NCBI GenBank assembly: GCA_030833025.1
Contig: JAURHZ010000059.1
Span: forward strand, 1-10,709
Reading direction: 5' to 3'
From: Armatimonadota bacterium
Lineage (GTDB): Bacteria; Armatimonadota; Armatimonadia; Armatimonadales; Armatimonadaceae
Length of the DNA: 10,709 nucleotides
Shown: in pieces, positions 6,125 to 10,709 of the stretch
Position numbering within the stretch: the first letter of the stretch is position 1
Layout: each line of letters begins with the position of its first letter
The notes under the pieces: generated by a model
Database searches by the model: none
The model's input: only the letters and a program-made list of their open reading frames with translations
Told to the model about the DNA's origin: nothing
Program-made: the position numbers and the translations under genes

Positions 6125-8077
6125 ATGTCAACATCAGAAACACAATCAAACCTCACCGCAAAACTGGGACCTGTCTTATTTCTGCTGGCCATCCTTTTGG
6201 CTCCAATGATAGGTGGAAGTCCTGCTGGCGAACAGTTCAAATCGGATGCTTCATTGCATGCGCTTCGCTTCATGTTGCTTATAGCGGCAACGCTTACAGG
6301 TGTTCCTAGCCTTATGCAGGGTGCATGGCCCGCACGCGCCGCCTGGCTTGGCCTCGTTCTATATGCTGGCTCCGCCGTCGCATCCCTGCTCATTCATTCC
6401 AAAGCGCTCACATCCCAGGTCTTTCTCTCAACGATGCTCCCTGGGACCCTTGATATCCTCACCCACATCGCGGCCTGCCTTGTCGCCGCTGGGCTGTGGC
6501 TTGTCCCGGAACAACGCCAGCGCATCGTGGATGTCATCCAGCTTGGTGCATCCTTAGCCGCAGGAAGCATTTTGCTTGAAGCCATCAGCGCACAGGAAGC
6601 CGGTCACCGCAGCGTCGGCACATTCTTTTCACCCAACTTTGCAGCAGGCTTTATCGGAGCGGCACTGCCATTTGTTGTCGTACAGCTGCTCGGTGCAACA
6701 GCGGCATCGCGGAGGTGGACATCCATCCTTTCGCTCGGGATGCTAGGTGCAGCCCTCGTCGCAACCGGCTCACGCGGCGGAATCGCACTTGGCATCGGCG
6801 GCGTCATCCTGACCCTCCTTGTCGCATTCATCCGGGATGGCATCCGTGTCCCCATCAAATGGATTGGCATCGGGCTGGGACTCTTCCTCATCGGGGCAGC
6901 AGTGCAAAGCAAGACCATCCTCGCCCGAACCGCTGGTGGGACCACGCAGGACCACTCAGGGCAGTTTAGAAGTGAGACATGGAACGGCACCATCCAAATG
7001 ATTCAGGCCAGTCCCATCACTGGGCATGGACCTGGAAACTTTGCCAATGTCTACGGTAAATACGCAACGGTCGAATGGACGGGACAGGCGCATAACAGCT
7101 ACTTGCAGCTCGCATCCGAGTGCGGGTTCCCAGCCCTTATGGGCTTGCTTATTATTCTGCTCGCCACTTTAGCGGGTCATATCAGGCTGCCACGGAAGTC
7201 CACGGATGCGCCCCTCGATGTATTCTCATCCGCTCTGCCAGCGGTGATCATCGTTGCCGCAGCGCGCGGGTTGCTGGATTCCGAGAGCGCGATTCCCGGG
7301 AATGCGCTGATTCTTTGGGTCGCTATCGGATGCTCGCTTGCCACGGCTGGACGCTCACGCTTTGGAACCCCTGGCTTTGCGGTAGCATCGGTGCTCGGTT
7401 TAGTGATGGCATCCGGGGCAACTGGCTGGCCACAGAATCCATCTACAGTTGCTGCCAGCGGACATCCTGAAATTGCAGTAAACCTCGAGCCAACCGCGCG
7501 CCGCTGGTATGTGCTTGGAAAGGCCCTCGAGTCCAAAGGCGACCTCGCAGGCAGTGTAAATGCGTATAAAAATGCTGCTGAGCGGGACAGGAACAACCAA
7601 CAGGTGATCCGTGGCCTCGCGGAGGCGCAGGAGGCTGCAGGCGATACTGCAGGCGCACTCGTAACGTGGCAAAAGCTGATCGATATCGAGGAAGGTCTTC
7701 CAGGTAAGGTCAAGGCCATCCCGGAGCTGACCGAAACACATGCCGTCTTCGCCTACGCAAAGATCGCAGCGGCACCGACAACCACAAAAGATGTCAAAAC
7801 CGCATGTCTTCTGAAAGCCCTTTCGCTGACGGAGCGCTACTTGGATACATCGGATGTCTACATCACGATGGAGTTCGGCCAGACGCCCGGCGCAACACTC
7901 AACCAAAAACTGATGAAAGTCCGCGAGCGCAGGGCATTGCTTAAGGATGTTGCGCTTAAGTGTGCATCCGACTTGATGGCCATAGACACGAGTGGAACAG
8001 ACTATAAGAAGCCTTTTGAGGATGATTTTGCAGCATACGAGGTACGTTTTGACCGCCTGATCGGTGGCAAGCTATAA
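6125..8077 (+). CDS. O-antigen ligase/polymerase-like membrane protein with C-terminal TPR region
   Basis: 650 residues. The first about 435 are strongly hydrophobic, with roughly ten to twelve predicted membrane spans (for example LGPVLFLLAILLAP, ALRFMLLIAATL, LGLFLIGAAV, LPAVIIVAAA). Wzy_C/WaaL family marks are FFSPNFAAGF (167-176), ATGSRGGIAL (213-222), SPITGHGPGNFANVY (296-310) and AHNSYLQLASECG (322-334), which hold the periplasmic-loop Arg and His residues typical of these lipid-linked glycan transferases. From about residue 455, a soluble region contains at least one TPR unit (RRWYVLGKALESKGDLAGSV, then a second degenerate helix pair GLAEAQEAAGDTAGAL), placed outside the membrane. It should polymerise or ligate the glycan made by the three GT2s. 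Whether it is a polymerase, a ligase or a protein O-glycosylating enzyme cannot be decided by sequence alone. Confidence 0.85.
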   Translation: MSTSETQSNLTAKLGPVLFLLAILLAPMIGGSPAGEQFKSDASLHALRFMLLIAATLTGVPSLMQGAWPARAAWLGLVLYAGSAVASLLIHSKALTSQVFLSTMLPGTLDILTHIAACLVAAGLWLVPEQRQRIVDVIQLGASLAAGSILLEAISAQEAGHRSVGTFFSPNFAAGFIGAALPFVVVQLLGATAASRRWTSILSLGMLGAALVATGSRGGIALGIGGVILTLLVAFIRDGIRVPIKWIGIGLGLFLIGAAVQSKTILARTAGGTTQDHSGQFRSETWNGTIQMIQASPITGHGPGNFANVYGKYATVEWTGQAHNSYLQLASECGFPALMGLLIILLATLAGHIRLPRKSTDAPLDVFSSALPAVIIVAAARGLLDSESAIPGNALILWVAIGCSLATAGRSRFGTPGFAVASVLGLVMASGATGWPQNPSTVAASGHPEIAVNLEPTARRWYVLGKALESKGDLAGSVNAYKNAAERDRNNQQVIRGLAEAQEAAGDTAGALVTWQKLIDIEEGLPGKVKAIPELTETHAVFAYAKIAAAPTTTKDVKTACLLKALSLTERYLDTSDVYITMEFGQTPGATLNQKLMKVRERRALLKDVALKCASDLMAIDTSGTDYKKPFEDDFAAYEVRFDRLIGGKL

Positions 8078-8108
8078 GCTATCGGCGGTGCAGCCCCGTG
8101 AGGCAGTG

Positions 8109-8117
8109 TGCTAACAT
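8109..8117 (+). promoter_or_regulatory. Candidate extended -10 promoter (TGC-TAACAT) for the methyltransferase pair
   Basis: TGCTAACAT matches TGnTAnnnT, 31 bases after the stop of the Wzy-like gene. A start near 8124 would put TTG 8171 about 47 bases into the mRNA and would exclude GTG 8108 as the start codon. No clear -35 box is seen. Confidence 0.35.
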
Positions 8118-8170
8118 ACGCCATCCCCAAGCGCTGGAAAGTTGCATCCAAACGGAAAGAGAATGAGCAT

Positions 8171-8995
8171 TTGAATCGACAGGATTTGGCAAATCTGCTG
8201 CGCTGTCCGGAGACGGGAAACCAGCTGACTGGTTGGAACGGCACCGATGCACAGGCGACCCTTCAAACGGCTTGTGGACGTACATACCAGGTCGTGGATG
8301 GTATTCCAAACCTGCTTCCAGATGCGCTCCGTACCGATGAGGCTCCCGAAGATCCAACCGTGCGTGAGAAACGCAGTGAGATGGCGGCCCGGGATGCCCA
8401 GGTTGGTAGCTACGATCAAATGATGGGTCTCAAGCTCTTCACCAGTTTTGAAGTGCCAAAGACGCTGAGTTTTCTCGACTTGAAGCGTGAGCACCTAATG
8501 CTCGAGGGCGGGTGCGGAACCGGGCGGATGACTCCTGCATTTGTGGATGGCTGTAGTGCAATGGTTTGTGTTGACTTTTCCCGTGAGTCCCTGCGGGTTG
8601 CGAAGACTAAGCTTAGCCCAGAGCAGCTGGAAAAGGTTATCTTTGTGCAGGCGGATTTGTCGATGCTTCCTGTGGCATCGGATGTCTTTGACCGCGTGGG
8701 TAGCTTTGGTGTCTACGAGCATATTCCGACGGCTGAGACGCGTGCTGGAGCGATCGCACACATGGCACGGGTTTGTAAGAGCAAGGCGGCGGGCGGGCGA
8801 TTTTCGATGTCGGCTTACCGCTGGGGATTTCCACAATCGCTGTTCAGTGAGCGGGAAGGCCATCACGGCGGTGGCATCTACTTCATCCGTTTAACACAAA
8901 ATGAGCTTCGGGCTGACATGGAAGCCCACTTCAAGGTAGAAGGATTCACAGAATCCTTGCTGTATTATCACCTCGCATGGGGGCATAAGAAATAG
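8171..8995 (+). CDS. Trm112-like domain fused to a class I SAM-dependent methyltransferase
   Basis: 274 residues from TTG 8171. Residues 9-51 form a Trm112/YcaR-like domain: LLRCPETGNQL, then TACGRTYQVVDGIPNLLPDAL. Only one Cys remains of each usual Cys pair, so the zinc site is probably lost. The Rossmann methyltransferase follows: motif I EGGCGTGR (112-119), the acidic end of strand two in VCVDFS (132-137), QADLSMLPV around motif II/III, and VGSFGVYEHIP (176-186). The substrate is unknown; sugars, lipids and quinones are all possible, and the neighbouring glycan genes hint at a surface molecule. TTG 8171 is preferred because GGAAAGAG (8154-8161) lies nine bases upstream and it starts right at the domain. 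GTG 8108, with GAGG four bases upstream, would add 21 basic residues and cannot be excluded. The next gene abuts its stop. Confidence 0.8.
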   Translation: MNRQDLANLLRCPETGNQLTGWNGTDAQATLQTACGRTYQVVDGIPNLLPDALRTDEAPEDPTVREKRSEMAARDAQVGSYDQMMGLKLFTSFEVPKTLSFLDLKREHLMLEGGCGTGRMTPAFVDGCSAMVCVDFSRESLRVAKTKLSPEQLEKVIFVQADLSMLPVASDVFDRVGSFGVYEHIPTAETRAGAIAHMARVCKSKAAGGRFSMSAYRWGFPQSLFSEREGHHGGGIYFIRLTQNELRADMEAHFKVEGFTESLLYYHLAWGHKK

Positions 8996-10129
8996 ATGAG
9001 TGGCGCATATACACCCGGACTAACCGTCAGTGCACGGACTACCATTATCAAGACTCGGCGCTTGCCTCTGAAGGGCACCGTTCTCTCGACGACGGGTACT
9101 TGGGTCGCGCCTGCAGACAAAGTCGCACGTGCTGAACTGCCGGGCATCATGCAGCCCATCAAAGTCGCCAGCAAGCTTGGCATCGAGCCAAGTGAAGTCC
9201 CTGCTCTCCTCACCGTAAAGGTTGGAGACAAGGTCAATCGTGGCGATATTGTTGCGGTGACTAAGGGGATGTGGGGCCTTTTCAAGTCCGAGTGCAAATC
9301 GACTACGACCGGTACTGTTGAGCTCATCTCGAACATCACTGGAAATGTCGGTGTCCGTGAAGCCCCAACGCCAATCGAGGTTGATGCGTACATCCCCGGT
9401 CGGATTATCGAAGTCCTGGATGGCGAAGGTGTTGTAATCGAAGCGCATGGTGCGCTTATTCAGGGTATTTTTGGCATCGGTGGCGAGCGTCGCGGCGAGA
9501 TCATGATGATTACCGCAGGGCCAGATGAACCAATCACTGCGGACATGATTACGTCTGCGCATGCTGGCAAGATTATTGTCGGTGGGTCAAACCTGAGCGG
9601 GGATGCTCTGCGCAAGGCACACGAGCTTGGCGTCACCGGAATCGTCGTCGGCGGTATTGTCGACAAAGACCTTATCGATTACCTCGGCTATGACATCGGC
9701 GTCGCAATCACCGGACACGAAAACATCCCTCTGACACTGGTGTTGACAGAAGGCTTTGGCACAATTGCGATGGCGGGTCGGACCTTTAATCTCCTCAAGT
9801 CGCTTACTGGAAAGACGGCGAGTATCTGCGGCGCGACGCAGATTCGAGCAGGCGTCATCCGCCCGGAAGTCATCGTCGCAGATGACACCGAAAACGCGGG
9901 TGGTAACGCAGCCGATGAAGTTGTTCCAAGCTTCTCCCTCGAGCCAGGCACAAACATCCGAATTATCCGTGAGCCCTATTTCGGGCTCTTGGCCACCGTA
10001 ACCGCACTTCCTCACCACCTCGTCACCGTGGGTTCAGGAGCCGAAGTTCGTGTGCTGGAAGCAAGGCTCAACACAACCGGAGAAATCGTAACGGTCCCCC
10101 GCGCCAATGTGGAGATTGTTGCCGGTTGA
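8996..10129 (+). CDS. Conserved protein of unknown function with barrel-sandwich-like N-terminus and KOW-like C-terminus
   Basis: 377 residues, function unknown to me. Its ATG follows the methyltransferase stop with no spacer, so the two are almost certainly co-translated. Residues 20-130 look like one or two barrel-sandwich-hybrid modules of the biotinyl/RnfC type: PLKGTVLSTTGTWV, then LTVKVGDKVNRGDIVA (72-87), then KSTTTGTVELIS (101-112). There is no MKM-type lysine for biotin or lipoate. A glycine-rich centre follows: GALIQGIFGIGGERRGEI (152-169), KIIVGGSNLSGDALRKA (192-208), LGVTGIVVGGI (211-221), GYDIGVAITGHENIPLTLV (231-249) and EGFGTIAMA. Residues about 315-375 resemble a small SH3/KOW-type barrel ending GEIVTVPRANVEIV. 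There is no signal peptide or membrane helix, so it is probably cytoplasmic. I recall similar uncharacterised proteins in Armatimonadota, Chloroflexota and some Bacillota, but cannot verify this here. Confidence 0.75.
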   Translation: MSGAYTPGLTVSARTTIIKTRRLPLKGTVLSTTGTWVAPADKVARAELPGIMQPIKVASKLGIEPSEVPALLTVKVGDKVNRGDIVAVTKGMWGLFKSECKSTTTGTVELISNITGNVGVREAPTPIEVDAYIPGRIIEVLDGEGVVIEAHGALIQGIFGIGGERRGEIMMITAGPDEPITADMITSAHAGKIIVGGSNLSGDALRKAHELGVTGIVVGGIVDKDLIDYLGYDIGVAITGHENIPLTLVLTEGFGTIAMAGRTFNLLKSLTGKTASICGATQIRAGVIRPEVIVADDTENAGGNAADEVVPSFSLEPGTNIRIIREPYFGLLATVTALPHHLVTVGSGAEVRVLEARLNTTGEIVTVPRANVEIVAG

Positions 10130-10153
10130 CAAGTCTGAAGGACAGGGTAGGCT
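10126..10153 (+). promoter_or_regulatory. Sigma-70-type promoter (TTGACA-16-TAGGCT) overlapping the upstream stop codon
   Basis: A perfect TTGACA -35 box (10126-10131) contains the TGA stop of the 377-residue gene, followed after 16 bases by TAGGCT (10148-10153), which fits TAnnnT. A start near 10160 gives a leader of about 20 bases before ATG 10181. It is the best full promoter match in the window and suggests the last gene can be transcribed independently. Confidence 0.55.
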
Positions 10154-10180
10154 GATAGCGAAAGTTAACGGTTACCCACT

Positions 10181-10709
10181 ATGTACATTCACCGACAATT
10201 TGGCTGGTTTACGGTCTTTGCCCTCACCGCGATGGCGGTGTGGTTTGCGTTTGTCGCGGCACTTTCTCCGGGTGACAGAGGCGAATTCCAAAGCATTTTC
10301 CTGATGATCGCCGCATTGCAGCTGGCGTTCTATCAGCTCACCACGGTCGTCACCGAATCGACACTGACAGTACGTTACGGTATTGGACTGGTTGCATTCC
10401 GCTTCCCGATCAGTGAGATTAAGCAGGTTTCGGAGCGTACAGTTCCTTGGTATGCCGGTTACGGAATCAGATGGGTTGGGGATGCCTGGTTGTTCAATGT
10501 GAGTGGCCGAGATGCCATAGAAGTGACATTTGACAGCGGGCGTAAGGTTTGGGTTGGCACGGATGACCCGGATGGCCTTGCGGCAATCTTGCGGCAACGT
10601 ATGGAAGAGCTGCGCCTGAGTGCTGTCGAATCGGACACCGATGCAGCATCGCCTTCAGATGAAGTCGAAGAACCGGTCGGAAATGAAGATGTTTCAGCTG
10701 CGGATTGCG
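10181..10709 (+). CDS. Two-helix membrane protein with PH-like domain (partial, runs off the window)
   Basis: 176 complete codons, open at the window end. Two transmembrane helices lie at about residues 9-28 (WFTVFALTAMAVWFAFVAAL) and 37-58 (FQSIFLMIAALQLAFYQLTT). A cytoplasmic beta-rich region follows: STLTVRYGIGLVAFRFPISEIKQV, then the signature YGIRW, VSGRDAIEVTF, GRKVWVGTDDPDGLAAIL. This is the layout of small bacterial membrane proteins with a bacterial PH-like fold, whose function is generally unknown. The tail from about residue 150 is acidic and Ser/Ala-rich (ESDTDAASPSDEVEEP), probably disordered. Start: ATG 10181 is the first in frame after the promoter. Only a weak ribosome site (CGAAAG or ACGG) is visible. 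It is not obviously tied to the glycan genes. Confidence 0.75.
   Translation, partial: MYIHRQFGWFTVFALTAMAVWFAFVAALSPGDRGEFQSIFLMIAALQLAFYQLTTVVTESTLTVRYGIGLVAFRFPISEIKQVSERTVPWYAGYGIRWVGDAWLFNVSGRDAIEVTFDSGRKVWVGTDDPDGLAAILRQRMEELRLSAVESDTDAASPSDEVEEPVGNEDVSAADC

Noticed and set aside
8071..8082. Tandem AGCTAT at the end of the Wzy-like gene as a repeat or attachment site
   Set aside because: Two copies of six bases are within chance, with no partner elsewhere and no integrase nearby.

Overview
This is a densely packed bacterial chromosomal segment in which every credible gene lies on the + strand. The start codons are ATG, GTG and TTG, G+C looks moderate to moderately high, and no insertion sequence, tRNA, rRNA or CRISPR array is visible. 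The lineage cannot be fixed from the sequence. A Rho with a long low-complexity N-terminus, a bifunctional-nuclease (BFN/DUF151) protein, a Trm112-methyltransferase fusion and the conserved 377-residue protein would suit a Terrabacteria-type phylum such as Armatimonadota or Chloroflexota; that is a low-confidence inference.

Layout: (1) 1-1051, the end of a short-chain dehydrogenase and a family-2 glycosyltransferase (GT2). (2) 1100-4274, a housekeeping block: a hypoxanthine phosphoribosyltransferase homologue whose PRPP loop is degenerate, a 238-bp leader with an extended -10 promoter and a C-rich, G-poor stretch, transcription terminator Rho, and six bases later a BFN-domain protein. (3) 4314-8077, two more GT2 enzymes joined by an ATGA overlap, then an O-antigen ligase/polymerase-like membrane protein with a C-terminal TPR region. 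(4) 8171-10129, a Trm112-like/SAM methyltransferase directly abutting a 377-residue conserved protein of unknown function. (5) 10181-10709, the start of a two-helix membrane protein with a PH-like domain and an acidic tail, behind its own TTGACA promoter.

The surface-glycan genes (three GT2s, the Wzy/WaaL-like protein, possibly the methyltransferase) probably build and join a cell-surface polysaccharide. They surround core genes for termination and nucleotide metabolism instead of forming a separate island, and no intrinsic terminator is evident anywhere. Read-through transcription with internal promoters is therefore likely.

Most worth a second look: the purine phosphoribosyltransferase fold that has lost its PRPP loop; the conserved 377-residue protein with barrel-sandwich-like and KOW-like ends; the disordered Rho extension; and a strong window-wide excess of GGATG/CATCC that goes with a context-dependent choice of Asp codon.
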